The notes under the pieces are model-generated. The model ran no database searches. It was not told the origin of the DNA and saw only the letters and a list, made by a program, of their open reading frames with translations. Shown one piece after another: positions 9,059 to 18,059 of a stretch of 42,305 nt of DNA (the first letter of the stretch is position 1; every line of letters starts with the position of its first letter). Position numbers and translations under genes: made by a program. The DNA is from Paenibacillus ihuae (GTDB lineage: Bacteria > Bacillota > Bacilli > Paenibacillales > Paenibacillaceae). The stretch covers positions 2,111,502 to 2,153,806 of the forward strand of contig NZ_LN831198.1 of assembly GCF_001368795.1 (NCBI RefSeq), written 5' to 3'.

Positions 9059-9973
9059 ATGAAAAATAAAAGCATCACAGCGCTTGTTAGTGCATTTGCA
9101 AGAGCTTATCACGCAGAGCATAATCAGATCAAAATTTTTGATGACCGGCTCGCAAGAGAACTATTAACCAATGAAGAATACGCGAACATCTCCAGCAATA
9201 TGTCGCAGGGGATAACATTCTTCCTGCCGGAATTTACCGGCACACAGGAGGAGTGCCTGCGGGCAATCGTTGATTGGCAGCTGTCGCCGTCTCCGCTGGG
9301 GAGGGCCGCCTTTGCGGAACAGGCGCTTAAGAATGCGGTCACACTAGGGGCAAGGCAATATCTGATTTTTGCCGCCGGATACGATACCTTCGCTTACCGC
9401 CAGCCGGACTTTGCAGATCATCTGCAAATCTTTGAAATCGATCACCCCGCTACGGGTGATGACAAGCAGCGGCGGATCTCTGCGCTACCTTGGCATGTAC
9501 CATCCAATGTGCATTACATTCCGGCTGATTTTCTTGAACCTGACTGGCAGAAGGGAGTGCTGTCCTGTTCCGCTTATGACCCGGATCAGATCAGCTTCAG
9601 CAGCTTACTGGGCATCAGTTATTATCTGCCCAAGGATTCATTTAAACAATTATTGTCCGCCATTGTGATGCTGCTCCCTAGCGGCAGCAGCATCGTTTTT
9701 GATTATCCTGATGAGCTTACCTTTACACCACAGGCGGGTGAACGGACGCAGAAGCAGTTAATGATGGCAGCACAGGCAGGCGAGCCGATGCAGGCAAGCT
9801 ACTCCTACCGGGAGCTGGAGCAGATGCTGGAGGAGCTTAATCTGCTGATCTATCAGCATTTGACGCCAGCTGAAATTACCGGACAGCTGTTCAATGCATA
9901 TAATGACAGCCAGCCGGCTCATCCCATTGCGGCCTTCGATAATGTGAATTATTGCTTGGCGGTTAAGCGGTAA
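9059..9973 (+). CDS. Class I SAM-dependent methyltransferase, LCM family
   Basis: A 304-residue protein of the leucine-carboxyl-methyltransferase-like group (TIGR00027-type). The SAM-binding segment ARQYLIFAAGYDTFAYRQP (residues about 98-116) matches the family's 'GAGxDTRAYR' signature, followed by the acidic FEIDHPATGDDKQRR (about 125-139). It transfers a methyl group from SAM to an unknown, perhaps secondary-metabolite, acceptor in the cytoplasm. GAGGTGAT precedes the ATG at good spacing. It stands alone and converges on the permease gene with only 11 bases between stops and no clear terminator. Related genes are often scattered in actinobacteria and paenibacilli. Confidence 0.87.
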   Translation: MKNKSITALVSAFARAYHAEHNQIKIFDDRLARELLTNEEYANISSNMSQGITFFLPEFTGTQEECLRAIVDWQLSPSPLGRAAFAEQALKNAVTLGARQYLIFAAGYDTFAYRQPDFADHLQIFEIDHPATGDDKQRRISALPWHVPSNVHYIPADFLEPDWQKGVLSCSAYDPDQISFSSLLGISYYLPKDSFKQLLSAIVMLLPSGSSIVFDYPDELTFTPQAGERTQKQLMMAAQAGEPMQASYSYRELEQMLEELNLLIYQHLTPAEITGQLFNAYNDSQPAHPIAAFDNVNYCLAVKR

Positions 9974-9984
9974 TAATCAGAAGA

Positions 9985-12336
9985 TTAATCCGTGATCAGC
10001 CCATATACACTAAGCTTCCGGATCCGGCTGGATACCAGCATGGAAACGATGAGGGCTGCTGAAATAATAGCTAAACTGAGGGTCATAATCTGAGGCAGAC
10101 TGACAGCAAAATGAATATTGTAAACACCCAGACTGGATAGAAGCAGCACGAAGGCCCAGTTTGAGTAATAATACCCCAAAAGACTTCCGGCCAGCACACC
10201 AGTCGCGATAACCGGAAGCATGCTGAAAGTAATCTGAGTCATCAGATTGAAGGTGGTATAGCCCAGACCCCTGAGAATGCCGAATTCTCGCTTTCTTTTC
10301 AAGATCAGAGTTTTGATGACCAGATATAGAATAAGACTGACAACTAGGATCGTGACTGCCGTGATGACTGCTGTCATAGAAGATACTGCGGCATTAAAGT
10401 TACTTAGTGTACTTTGCATTATTTCTTGAACATTGGTTACAGACCACTGATCAGAATAGCTTTGCTCCAACTGCTGCAGAAAAGCACCGGGAGCACTTCC
10501 GTCCTGCAGATATACGTTGAGCGTTCCAAGAGTATAATCCGGCAGAATCCTTTGCAGACCCGCAATTGTAATAGTTGCCACCATCCCAAGCTGATTGATT
10601 TGCTGGCTAAGGCCGGTTATCAGGTAGGTACCAGTAGTCCCATTAATGCTAACTTCAATCTGGTCGCCTATAGTTTTGTGTTCCAGCTTGGCTATAATTC
10701 CTGAAACGGCAATTTCGTTATCATAGATGGGCTGCCTTCCTTTGTATACAGTCTGCGTCTCCATTTTATCAAAATCATTGGATACCTTTAGCGTAAAACC
10801 GGTATCCTGAATCGAAGCGGCGATGGAGTCCATGAAGGTTATCTTCCGTACGCCCTCCAGGTTTTTCACTTTTTCAATCATCTCGGGAGTAAGTTTTCCG
10901 CTTTTCGGTATGAGCATAAAGTCGCTCTGTTCGAACCCCACAAGCTGAAGAACGGCGGTGGTATCATCTGTGAAATTGAAATTCAGGATAGAGCAGGCGA
11001 TGGATGAAAAGGTCAGTCCTGCAACAATCAAAAGAATCATCACATTTTGTTTGGCCTGAAGGACTAAGGTCTTCAAGCCCAAACCAAATTGCAGACCCAG
11101 AGGGAAGCGCTCCAGCGGAATGCGGTTTTTTTTGAAATTATGGGTCATTAAGCCGCTCTGCAGTGCAGCAATCGGAGTGATGATTCTGATCCGCTTACTG
11201 GATAAAAAGGTTACCAGCATCACCATACCTGTGATAATGGCCACGCTGAGAGCAGAACTAAGCATTCCAGATGCCGGCGGCCACATTAATCCAATGGAAG
11301 TGGATATCAAATTTCCGGCGAAAGGCATAACTAATGTTGTGGCAGCTACGCCCGGAACACCCGCTGCTAGCGTGATCCACATAAACTGTAATAACAGGGC
11401 AGAGATAATCTGCCAGGAAGTATACCCGTTAGCTTTCAGCACGCCAATATTCTGCATGTTGTCCTCAATATGCTCGAGTATCTGAAAGCGGATGACAATC
11501 AGGGAGATCACTACCATAATGAGTGCGAAGACAATCAGAATGGCAGTTAAAAAGTTAACGAATACACTGTTTCCCGCAATGCCTGATTCCGCACTCATAA
11601 TGGAAAAGTTACCTTTAGTACCCGAAGCGGTAAGCTCCTCTCCCAGCAATTGGATGAGCTTTTCTGTTTTGTCGGCTTCTGTCATCGTCGCGGATAGGAA
11701 AGTGACCCGGGACGTTGTTCCGGTACTCTCCTCGAGCTCCCGGTATGAATCACCTGCAAGGAATACTTTCATCGCACCATTAGTAAAAGTTCCTGTTAAC
11801 GGCTCCTCGATAAAACCGCCGATTTTATAGGTGTACACAGCTTTTTCATAGGTTATGGTAAGGGAGTCTCCGACATTATACCCTCCACCGACATGGAATA
11901 TATAAGGGAGAAAGATCTGATCACTGCTGAAGGACTTGACCGGAGTGATGGTATTAAAGGGAGCCATGGTCCGCTGCTGCTCAGCATTAAGTACCAATAG
12001 CCCGGTTGTGGTCTCGCTTTGCCCGTACTTGATCTTGACCTCGGACAGCAGCAGGGCAGATTCTTTCTCCCATTGGTCGGTATACGGGTAATTGTTCACC
12101 AAAGCTTCGTACTCTTTAAGATGCTCATTGTCGGAAAAGTATGAGATCATGTCCGGAGTTTTTAGCTCAACCATTTTTTGTTCCTGAAATGAATTCAGCT
12201 TCAGCGTAACCGACAGTCCGATGTTGAGTAAAAGGACGGCTAGCAGGATTAAAAGGAACAGGGTAGCGGTGGAGCTTTTTCGTTTGCGGATATTGGACCA
12301 GGCCAGTTTTGTTTGGACGCTGCGCATCTTTACCAC
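9985..12336 (-). CDS. FtsX-type ABC transporter permease
   Basis: A 783-residue permease with two FtsX/MacB-like halves. TM1 lies about 20-45, followed by an extracytoplasmic domain (46-260) and three helices (263-375) with the FtsX signature NIGVLKANGYTSWQI. A second unit starts near 430 with a TM, an extracytoplasmic domain (450-650) and final helices from 655 containing KREFGILRGLGYTTFNLMTQ. This architecture belongs to the type VII (mechanotransmission) ABC class, which moves or senses lipoproteins, peptides and antibiotics at the membrane surface rather than importing nutrients. Its start overlaps the ATPase stop by 7 bases (12330-12336), so translation is coupled. Context with a two-component system suggests peptide or antibiotic stress defence; the substrate is unknown. 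Confidence 0.88.
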   Translation of the reverse strand: MVKMRSVQTKLAWSNIRKRKSSTATLFLLILLAVLLLNIGLSVTLKLNSFQEQKMVELKTPDMISYFSDNEHLKEYEALVNNYPYTDQWEKESALLLSEVKIKYGQSETTTGLLVLNAEQQRTMAPFNTITPVKSFSSDQIFLPYIFHVGGGYNVGDSLTITYEKAVYTYKIGGFIEEPLTGTFTNGAMKVFLAGDSYRELEESTGTTSRVTFLSATMTEADKTEKLIQLLGEELTASGTKGNFSIMSAESGIAGNSVFVNFLTAILIVFALIMVVISLIVIRFQILEHIEDNMQNIGVLKANGYTSWQIISALLLQFMWITLAAGVPGVAATTLVMPFAGNLISTSIGLMWPPASGMLSSALSVAIITGMVMLVTFLSSKRIRIITPIAALQSGLMTHNFKKNRIPLERFPLGLQFGLGLKTLVLQAKQNVMILLIVAGLTFSSIACSILNFNFTDDTTAVLQLVGFEQSDFMLIPKSGKLTPEMIEKVKNLEGVRKITFMDSIAASIQDTGFTLKVSNDFDKMETQTVYKGRQPIYDNEIAVSGIIAKLEHKTIGDQIEVSINGTTGTYLITGLSQQINQLGMVATITIAGLQRILPDYTLGTLNVYLQDGSAPGAFLQQLEQSYSDQWSVTNVQEIMQSTLSNFNAAVSSMTAVITAVTILVVSLILYLVIKTLILKRKREFGILRGLGYTTFNLMTQITFSMLPVIATGVLAGSLLGYYYSNWAFVLLLSSLGVYNIHFAVSLPQIMTLSLAIISAALIVSMLVSSRIRKLSVYGLITD

Positions 12337-13103
12337 CCCAAATCTGCTAAAAAGGTTTGTAATTGCTCCTGCCGTTCTGGTCCGTTAGTCTCTCTGAACG
12401 GAGGCAGCTGCAGCTCGCCAACCATAATTCCATCCCGCAGATACAGAATCCGGTTACCCCGGAGTGCGGTTTTGAGATCATGAGTGACCATTATAATACT
12501 TTGCCCGCGTTCATTCAGCTCCGTCAGGACATTCAGGACGCTTGTGCCGGCTGCGCTGTTAAGCGCTCCAGTAGGTTCATCAGCGAACACGGCAGTGGGG
12601 GCATTAATTAATGCCCGGACTATTCCTGCCCGCTGTGCCTCTCCACCGGAGATCTGCGCCGGGAATTTCGTCCACTTTGAGGCATCTAAACCTACTTCCG
12701 CCAGCAGCTGCTTGGCTTTGGAAACTGCCGCCGTTCGGTTTTTTTGTACCAAAAAAGCACTGGATAACACATTGTCGAGCACACTCATGGTATCCAGTAA
12801 ATGAATCTGCTGAAAGACAAACCCGCAATGCTTCCGGCGGAAGACTGCAAGCTGGTCATTGCTCATACCCGTAATATCCTGGCCGGCAAACAGAATCTCT
12901 CCCAGCGTCGGTTTATCCATCCCGGAAATGGCATAGAGCAATGTGGATTTACCTGAACCCGAGCTTCCCATTATGACTGTGAAATCTCCCTGGTACAGCG
13001 TCAGGTCCAGATTCTTCAGGACATGCTGCTGGACGCCTCCGTGTGAGAAGGTTTTGCCCAGCTTTTTTGTTTGCATTAATATGGTCTTTGCCGGTTGACT
13101 CAT
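12330..13103 (-). CDS. ABC transporter ATP-binding protein (LolD/MacB type)
   Basis: A 257-residue ATPase partner of the downstream permease. Walker A is GSSGSGKST (46-54), the Q-loop FVFQQ follows, then signature ISGGEAQRAGI and Walker B TAVFADEPT with GALNSAAGTSVL, the standard D-loop region of this subfamily. The start at 13103 is preferred over an ATG at 13118 because GGAG lies ten bases upstream and gives MSQPAKTIL. It is preceded by a 148-base gap from the histidine-kinase gene that carries an ordered array of half-sites, pointing to transcription controlled by the neighbouring response regulator. Confidence 0.9.
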   Translation of the reverse strand: MSQPAKTILMQTKKLGKTFSHGGVQQHVLKNLDLTLYQGDFTVIMGSSGSGKSTLLYAISGMDKPTLGEILFAGQDITGMSNDQLAVFRRKHCGFVFQQIHLLDTMSVLDNVLSSAFLVQKNRTAAVSKAKQLLAEVGLDASKWTKFPAQISGGEAQRAGIVRALINAPTAVFADEPTGALNSAAGTSVLNVLTELNERGQSIIMVTHDLKTALRGNRILYLRDGIMVGELQLPPFRETNGPERQEQLQTFLADLGW

Positions 13104-13200
13104 TGCAGAACACTCCATTTAAATTCATACTCATTATTTGGCATACCTTCTGCCGATTTAATAATGGCTGCAGTAAGCGGATAGCTTTAACTGCAAATTA

Positions 13201-13206
13201 ATTCTA
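13201..13206 (-). promoter_or_regulatory. Candidate -10 of the ABC transporter operon
   Basis: On the minus strand TAGAAT lies just downstream of the half-site array; the nearest half-site falls about where a -35 element would be, as expected for an activator-dependent promoter. No good -35 hexamer is present. Confidence 0.35.
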
Positions 13207-13215
13207 CGATGAATG

Positions 13216-13254
13216 TTCTTAACGGGTCTTTGCGGAATCCTTAGCGGTTTCTTA
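13216..13254 (-). promoter_or_regulatory. Four direct half-sites at exact 11-bp period (OmpR-type operator)
   Basis: On the plus strand the hexamers TTCTTA (13216), TCTTTG (13227), TCCTTA (13238) and TTCTTA (13249) are each separated by five bases. OmpR/PhoB regulators bind such 6-bp direct repeats with 5-bp spacers. The second copy is degenerate. The last overlaps the kinase stop codon. Confidence 0.6.
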
Positions 13255-14520
13255 ATTTTTTCCGGCCAAAGGAATCAGGAGCTTCACCATGAAGCCGTTC
13301 CGGCGGTTGCAGCAGACCATATCCCCATGCATCTTCCGCAGCATGTAGCGGGATATAAATAGACCGAGTCCCGAGCCGCTCTGATGGACAGCGCCGCTTC
13401 CCCGGTAAAACTTATTGAACAGCAGCGGCAGCTCCTCCTCCGGGACACCAGGACCAAAGTCCAGGAGCTGTACCTCCAGGAAACCTTCAATGATTACACA
13501 CTCAATCTCGATGGCTGTGCCGGCATATTTGTAGGAATTGTTCACGACATTATCAATAACCTGCTGCAAGCGCAGGAGATCTGCTGCAATAAGGCAATCC
13601 GGGATAGGGGCCAACGTAATCTGGCCATAGTAGTTGGCATTGTCGATTAATTCACCCAGCAGGTGGCTGTGCTCTTCCGTTACATTGACCTGGAGTTCAT
13701 TCAGCTCCTCCATGGTGGCGTGGAACATATCCGTTACCAGATGATCAATCTGGTTGGCTTTGGCGTACAGCGTGTTTAGCTGTCGGCTGGTTTTGTCATC
13801 AGAGGCACTAAGGAGCATTAGCTCTGTGACTGCTTTTATCGAGGAAACAGGCGTTTTTATATCGTGGCTGAGGCTGGCAACCAGTTCTTTTTTACTCTTG
13901 TTGGCCAGATATTCACTGTGCCGTGCCGCAGCCAGCTCGTCGCGCATCATGTCAAAGCTTTCCGTAAAGGCGCCAAACATATGATTCCGGTCCATTTCCA
14001 GAGGGATATCCAGCTCCCCCTTGGCTATGTGCTTTGCGAAACGCTGCATTTTGCTGAAAGGGCGGAAGATCATCCGGTTTAAATACAGGATATAAGCGAG
14101 AAAGAGACAAGCCAGCAGCAGCAGGGAAGCCGCAAAGATAACTGAAAATTGCAGCTTCATCCGGGAAAATAAAGTGTCATAATCGTTATAAATAATAACT
14201 TTTCCTACACTAATGCCTTGAACTACTACATCGATCAGTGTATCACGATGGTAAATAGCTTCTTTCTCGGTTACTGATATGCCACTCTTTGTCTGATATA
14301 CAAGTGTCTCTGACCTGTCAATAATTGCAAAATCATAAGGGATATCAACAAAGTGCTCCCCTTGGACGGTGCCCCAATTCTGCTCGGTAAGCTTTACTAG
14401 GGTATTAATAGCCACTCTGTCAGTGGATAATCCATTCTTCATATGGAGCATTGAGAGAAAATAAAAGGTACTGGCACTTGCAATGACCAGCAGCAGGGCA
14501 AGCAGCAGTTTCTTTGACAT
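13252..14520 (-). CDS. Sensor histidine kinase
   Basis: A 422-residue membrane kinase. TM1 is about 4-24 and TM2 about 125-147, enclosing a ~100-residue extracytoplasmic sensor; HAMP follows (148-200). The dimerisation helix has LVASLSHDIKTPVSSIKAV with phospho-acceptor His219. The ATPase domain shows the N box (VIDNVVNNSYKYA), G1 (LLDFGPGVPEEELP), F box (LFNKFYRG) and G2 (GSGLGLFISR). ATG at 14520 is chosen because GAGGA lies suitably upstream within the end of the regulator gene; 14541 would overlap the regulator by 20 bases without a site. It does not have the short, sensor-less layout of BceS kinases, so it may sense a ligand directly. Confidence 0.9.
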   Translation of the reverse strand: MSKKLLLALLLVIASASTFYFLSMLHMKNGLSTDRVAINTLVKLTEQNWGTVQGEHFVDIPYDFAIIDRSETLVYQTKSGISVTEKEAIYHRDTLIDVVVQGISVGKVIIYNDYDTLFSRMKLQFSVIFAASLLLLACLFLAYILYLNRMIFRPFSKMQRFAKHIAKGELDIPLEMDRNHMFGAFTESFDMMRDELAAARHSEYLANKSKKELVASLSHDIKTPVSSIKAVTELMLLSASDDKTSRQLNTLYAKANQIDHLVTDMFHATMEELNELQVNVTEEHSHLLGELIDNANYYGQITLAPIPDCLIAADLLRLQQVIDNVVNNSYKYAGTAIEIECVIIEGFLEVQLLDFGPGVPEEELPLLFNKFYRGSGAVHQSGSGLGLFISRYMLRKMHGDMVCCNRRNGFMVKLLIPLAGKN

Positions 14521-14521
14521 G

Positions 14522-15205
14522 CTATTTGTCCTCAAAGGCATAGCCGATGCCCCAAATTGTTTTTATGTACTCGGGATGGTTGGGATCCTGTTCGATCTTC
14601 TCACGCAGATGGCGGATATGTACATTTAAGGTGCCGTCGCCGGCAAAAACATCACCCCATACAGCAGCGAACAGCTCATCTTTGGGAATGACCCGGTTTT
14701 TATGAAGAATGAAGTAACTGATCAATTTATATTCCATTGTTTTTAGTTTCAGCGGGACACCATTCAGATTGACCCGTCTCAGTTCAGGATCAATCTGCAC
14801 AGGACCGGCTTGAAGGATTGTGGACTCTGGCAGGGCTTCATTAGCATAGCGTTTCAATACTGCCTTGGTTTTGGCCAGTAATACCCGCAGCGTATACGGC
14901 TTATGTATGTAATCGTCCCCGCCGATATCCAGTGCAATCAGAACGTCATCCTCACTGGTCCGGGCGCTGATGAACAGGATAGGGATATCTGTCATCTGCC
15001 GCAGCTCCTTGCACAGCTGAAATCCGGATTCTCCGCCGAGGTTGATATCTAGCAGAATCAGAGATACTGTATGCTCCTTTAAGAAATTCCGGCAGGCATC
15101 AGCGCTGGTAACGAAAGCCGTCAGGACATTGAATAAATTAAAATACTCGCTGGTCGTCTCCGCCAGCTCGGTTTCATCATCTACAATTAAACAATCATAT
15201 TTCAT
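14522..15205 (-). CDS. OmpR-family response regulator
   Basis: A 227-residue regulator: receiver domain 1-120 with acidic pocket VDDE (8-11), phospho-acceptor Asp53 in LILLDINL, the ISART switch region and Lys in HKPYTLRVLL; winged-helix DNA-binding domain about 130-225 with VIPKDELFAAVWGD and LNVHIRHLREKIE...IKTIWGIGYAF. It is first in the operon with the kinase (one base between stop and next start codon), then the ABC transporter. Its likely target is the 11-bp-period array before the ABC genes. Confidence 0.93.
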   Translation of the reverse strand: MKYDCLIVDDETELAETTSEYFNLFNVLTAFVTSADACRNFLKEHTVSLILLDINLGGESGFQLCKELRQMTDIPILFISARTSEDDVLIALDIGGDDYIHKPYTLRVLLAKTKAVLKRYANEALPESTILQAGPVQIDPELRRVNLNGVPLKLKTMEYKLISYFILHKNRVIPKDELFAAVWGDVFAGDGTLNVHIRHLREKIEQDPNHPEYIKTIWGIGYAFEDK

Positions 15206-15387
15206 GGACCTGTCTCCACTTCAAAGGATATAGTCTTGCAGTCTATAAAACCATTTTACAACATATCAACTCAATATTAGCAAACAGAGTTACGACAGGC
15301 AGTCTGCAAGATTCTATTGGCAGATCGTCCATGTTATTTACGGAAATAATCCATGTTCAAAAGGAGCAGATTTATCTATGATAATTG

Positions 15388-15402
15388 TGATAATGATTCT
15401 CA
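15388..15402. promoter_or_regulatory. Fur box
   Basis: TGATAATGATTCTCA differs from the consensus TGATAATNATTATCA at one fixed position and lies 33 bases ahead of the binding-protein start. Confidence 0.85.
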
Positions 15403-15434
15403 TTATTAATAAGATCTGAGGTGGGGTAGCAGGC

Positions 15435-16397
15435 ATGTTAAAAGGATTAAAAGGTTTGGTATTAGCTGGTGTAATGGTTTTGGGCATCGGAACAGCTGTA
15501 GGCGTAAGCGCGGCACCGCTGAATGTTGGCAAAGCCACCACGTCGGCTACGCAGAAGATTACCTATAAAGGCAAGGTATATACGGTTCCTGCAAAGACAG
15601 ATAATATTGTGATCGCCGGCGCCCTGGAGGCTCTCGAAGACGCCCTGGTGCTGAATTTCAAACCTAAGGGAGCCCTTACTGTCGGCGGTAAGTTTCCAGC
15701 GATGTTCTCCAAGATTACTTCCGGCGTAACACCGGTAGGGGAGAAGATTGAGCCTAACTTTGAGACCATCCTCAAACTTAATCCGGCCGTTATTCTTAGC
15801 AGTACCAAATTTCCGGCTGAGACCAATGAGAAGCTGGCTAAGATAGCTACAACAATTCCGGTATCTCATCTCGCAACGGATTGGATGGACAACCTTAAGC
15901 TGCTGGCAGCACTTACAGGCAAGCAGAAGGAATCGACAGCGGCCATTCTGAAGTATCAGAATGAATTGAAAGTGGCTAAAGTGAAGCTCACTCCTAAGTT
16001 CAAGAACAAGACAGTAATGGCTCTACGTATCCGGACAGGCAACCTTTTCCTGTATCCGAAGGATATCTTTTTTAACCGGTCCTTGTATGCAGATCTGGGT
16101 GCAGCCGTGCCAATGGAAGTTCAGCAGGCGAAGGCGCAGCAGAACATTTCGCTGGAGGCGTTTGCGGCGATCAACCCGGATTATCTCTTCGTCCAGTTCT
16201 CTCCGGATGAGAACAAGGATAATCCAAAAGCCCTGGAGGAACTGCAGAAGAATCCGATCTGGAAGAGTCTGAAAGCAGTCAAGAGCGGCAATGTTTATGT
16301 TAATCTGGTTGATCCGCTGGCCCAAGGCGGAACGGCTTACAGTAAATTCACATTCCTAGAAGCATTGATGAAAACTAAGCTTTATACAGGTAAATGA
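15435..16397 (+). CDS. Iron-siderophore-type substrate-binding protein without lipobox
   Basis: A 320-residue class III (FecB/FhuD-like) binding protein. The N-terminus is a signal peptide, about 1-26, ending VGVSAAPLN; there is no Cys after it, so it is not an obvious lipoprotein, unusual for a Gram-positive ABC receptor. The two lobes are evident from DNIVIAGALEALEDALVL, KIEPNFETILKLNPAVILSS, TGNLFLYPKDIFFNRSLYADLG and EAFAAINPDYLFVQFSP...NPIWKSLKAVKSGNVYVN. The Fur box upstream supports a ferric-chelate ligand. GAGGTGGGG precedes the ATG. No permease or ATPase follows, so it must use a transporter encoded elsewhere, stay associated another way, or be a released siderophore scavenger. Confidence 0.87.
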   Translation: MLKGLKGLVLAGVMVLGIGTAVGVSAAPLNVGKATTSATQKITYKGKVYTVPAKTDNIVIAGALEALEDALVLNFKPKGALTVGGKFPAMFSKITSGVTPVGEKIEPNFETILKLNPAVILSSTKFPAETNEKLAKIATTIPVSHLATDWMDNLKLLAALTGKQKESTAAILKYQNELKVAKVKLTPKFKNKTVMALRIRTGNLFLYPKDIFFNRSLYADLGAAVPMEVQQAKAQQNISLEAFAAINPDYLFVQFSPDENKDNPKALEELQKNPIWKSLKAVKSGNVYVNLVDPLAQGGTAYSKFTFLEALMKTKLYTGK

Positions 16398-16427
16398 GTC
16401 CATATTCATATTAACCATAATAGTTCA

Positions 16428-16458
16428 AGAGAGCCGCAGGTCGGCTCTCTATTTTTTT
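16428..16458 (+). terminator. Rho-independent terminator of the binding-protein gene
   Basis: A 9-bp perfect stem (16428-16436 with 16442-16450) is followed by ATTTTTTTG. Confidence 0.92.
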
Positions 16459-16616
16459 GTGCTAACACTTCTTTTTGGAAAAAATGTAGTTTTTAATCAT
16501 TTGGTGGTATGGTATAATTTGGTTGATATGTCGAAATTGCTCGCTTGATTAGGGAATGGGTCGAAATGAGTAATGATGCCGAACCGAAACTCTACAACAA
16601 AGAAAGTGGTGTTTTG

Positions 16617-17384
16617 ATGAATCACAGATTTAGCGGGAAAGTAGCCATTGTAACCGGAGCGGGAAGCGGAATTGGAAGGGCTTCTGCCATCAGACTTGCC
16701 TTAGAGGGGGCTTCTGTTGTTTGTGTAACCATTTCAGACTCCGGAAAAGCTACTGCGCGGGAAATTACTGAAATGGGAGGGGAAGCGCTTTTTATTCAAG
16801 GGGATGTTTCAAAAGAAGCGGTTGTAAAGAGTATAATCAAGGATACTATTGATCATTACGGTAAAATTGATTGCCTGTACAACAATGCTGCTATTACCGG
16901 AGATAATCAACTAGTGGAAGAATATCCGGTAGAGACTTTTGAAAGAGTCATTAACACGAATCTTATCAGCCAGTTTATGATGATGAAGTACGCAATTCCG
17001 TTCATGCCGTCCGGTTCGGCCATCCTAAACTGCGCGTCCCTTCACGGTACCATTGGGATGGCCGGTGATGCTGCCTATTCTGCTAGCAAGCACGCGATTA
17101 TCGGTTTAACCAAGTCTGTTGCGGCTGAAGTGGGTCCGCGCAATATCCGGGCCAATGTACTTGCGCCAGGGCCTGTACCGACAGTTATGATGGGCCGTTA
17201 TGAACGGCTCCTTTCGGATGACGTAGAAGGCCTACAATCCGCAATTGCCGGCGGGACAGCGCTTAAACGCTACGGAACTCCTGATGAAATCGCGGCTTTT
17301 GTATGCTTCCTGCTAAGCGATGAAGCCGGCTTTATTACAGGCACTGTTCATCTTATAGATGGCGGATATTCCGCTACGAAATAA
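16617..17384 (+). CDS. Short-chain dehydrogenase/reductase
   Basis: A classical SDR of about 255 residues: cofactor motif TGAGSGIG (13-20), NNAA (89-92), catalytic Ser141, Tyr154 and Lys158 in SLHGTIGMAGDAAYSASKHA, then the LAPGPVPT loop and C-terminal SDEAGFITGTVHLIDGGY. It oxidises or reduces an unknown alcohol/ketone with NAD(P). The ATG at 16617, with an imperfect AAAGTGGTG site, gives the usual short N-terminus MNHRFSGKVAIVTG; an alternative ATG at 16566 (AGGGA ten bases upstream) would add 17 residues. A TATAAT at 16513-16518 may be its -10. Monocistronic; no substrate clue. Confidence 0.9.
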   Translation: MNHRFSGKVAIVTGAGSGIGRASAIRLALEGASVVCVTISDSGKATAREITEMGGEALFIQGDVSKEAVVKSIIKDTIDHYGKIDCLYNNAAITGDNQLVEEYPVETFERVINTNLISQFMMMKYAIPFMPSGSAILNCASLHGTIGMAGDAAYSASKHAIIGLTKSVAAEVGPRNIRANVLAPGPVPTVMMGRYERLLSDDVEGLQSAIAGGTALKRYGTPDEIAAFVCFLLSDEAGFITGTVHLIDGGYSATK

Positions 17385-17517
17385 GCTCCCTAATTTAGCA
17401 GAAAAATGTAATTCGTAAAATACATTAATGAATTTCCTTTTTCTCTCAACTCACCGTTAAGAACAGCCGATATAAATTTGTAGGTACATATTTAAATTCA
17501 TATCTGGAGGAATCAGC

Positions 17518-17877
17518 ATGCCTTACACAATGGAAGTAAACGTACAAAAAAATCAAGTGGTTGTAAAAGCACTAGGACTTACTGAAGCGGACGTGCCTTC
17601 CTATATATCTGATTTTGAGAAAGCGATGAAGCAGCTTAAACCGGGCTTTACCGGAATAACCGATGTAACAGGTTCAGCGACAATTCTTTCACCTGAGGTT
17701 GCCGGCATGCTTGCACCTACTGGCGATATGGCTGTTGCTAAAGGTCTTGGAGGCTGGGCCTATGTTGCGAACTCTCCAATCTGGAAAATGCAGATGAAGA
17801 GACTTTTCGGAAGCTTTGCTGTGCATTATCCAACTTATGAAGAAGCGGATGCTTATCTGCAAAGCTTATCTAAATAA
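17518..17877 (+). CDS. Small SpoIIAA/STAS-like protein
   Basis: A 119-residue soluble protein with TGGAGGA before its ATG. The alternation (MEVNVQKNQVVVKALGLT, FTGITDVTGSATILSPEVAGML, GGWAYVANSPIWKMQMKRLF, HYPTYEEADAYLQSL) resembles the SpoIIAA-like/STAS fold, in which one edge helix binds lipid or partner proteins. The usual phosphorylatable Ser is not clear (TGSAT near residues 50-54 is a candidate). Its fold assignment is tentative and its role unknown. It has its own terminator and a 130-base AT-rich leader, so it is expressed alone. Confidence 0.65.
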   Translation: MPYTMEVNVQKNQVVVKALGLTEADVPSYISDFEKAMKQLKPGFTGITDVTGSATILSPEVAGMLAPTGDMAVAKGLGGWAYVANSPIWKMQMKRLFGSFAVHYPTYEEADAYLQSLSK

Positions 17878-17890
17878 TCCTGCTATCCTT

Positions 17891-17922
17891 AGAGAAGGTC
17901 CTAAACGGGCCTTCTTTTTTTG
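17891..17922 (+). terminator. Terminator of the STAS-like gene
   Basis: AGAAGGTCC (17893-17901) pairs with GGGCCTTCT (17907-17915), including one G-U pair, before a T7 tract. Confidence 0.85.
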
Positions 17923-18059
17923 TTGACCCTTCAGATGGGTTCCGTAACCTAACCGCTTATTGTCCGTATAAGGATAAAAAGCTTGAACGAAATGCGTTGC
18001 ATTCCCCCGGGTGAAATGCAGCTATGTATATCAAATAAGACGTTGAGGTTGTGCATCTT

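Noticed and set aside
9985..13103. ABC transporter and two-component system considered as a canonical BceRS-AB bacitracin module
   Set aside because: The kinase has a ~100-residue extracytoplasmic sensor and HAMP domain, and the permease has two extracytoplasmic domains, unlike BceS and BceB.
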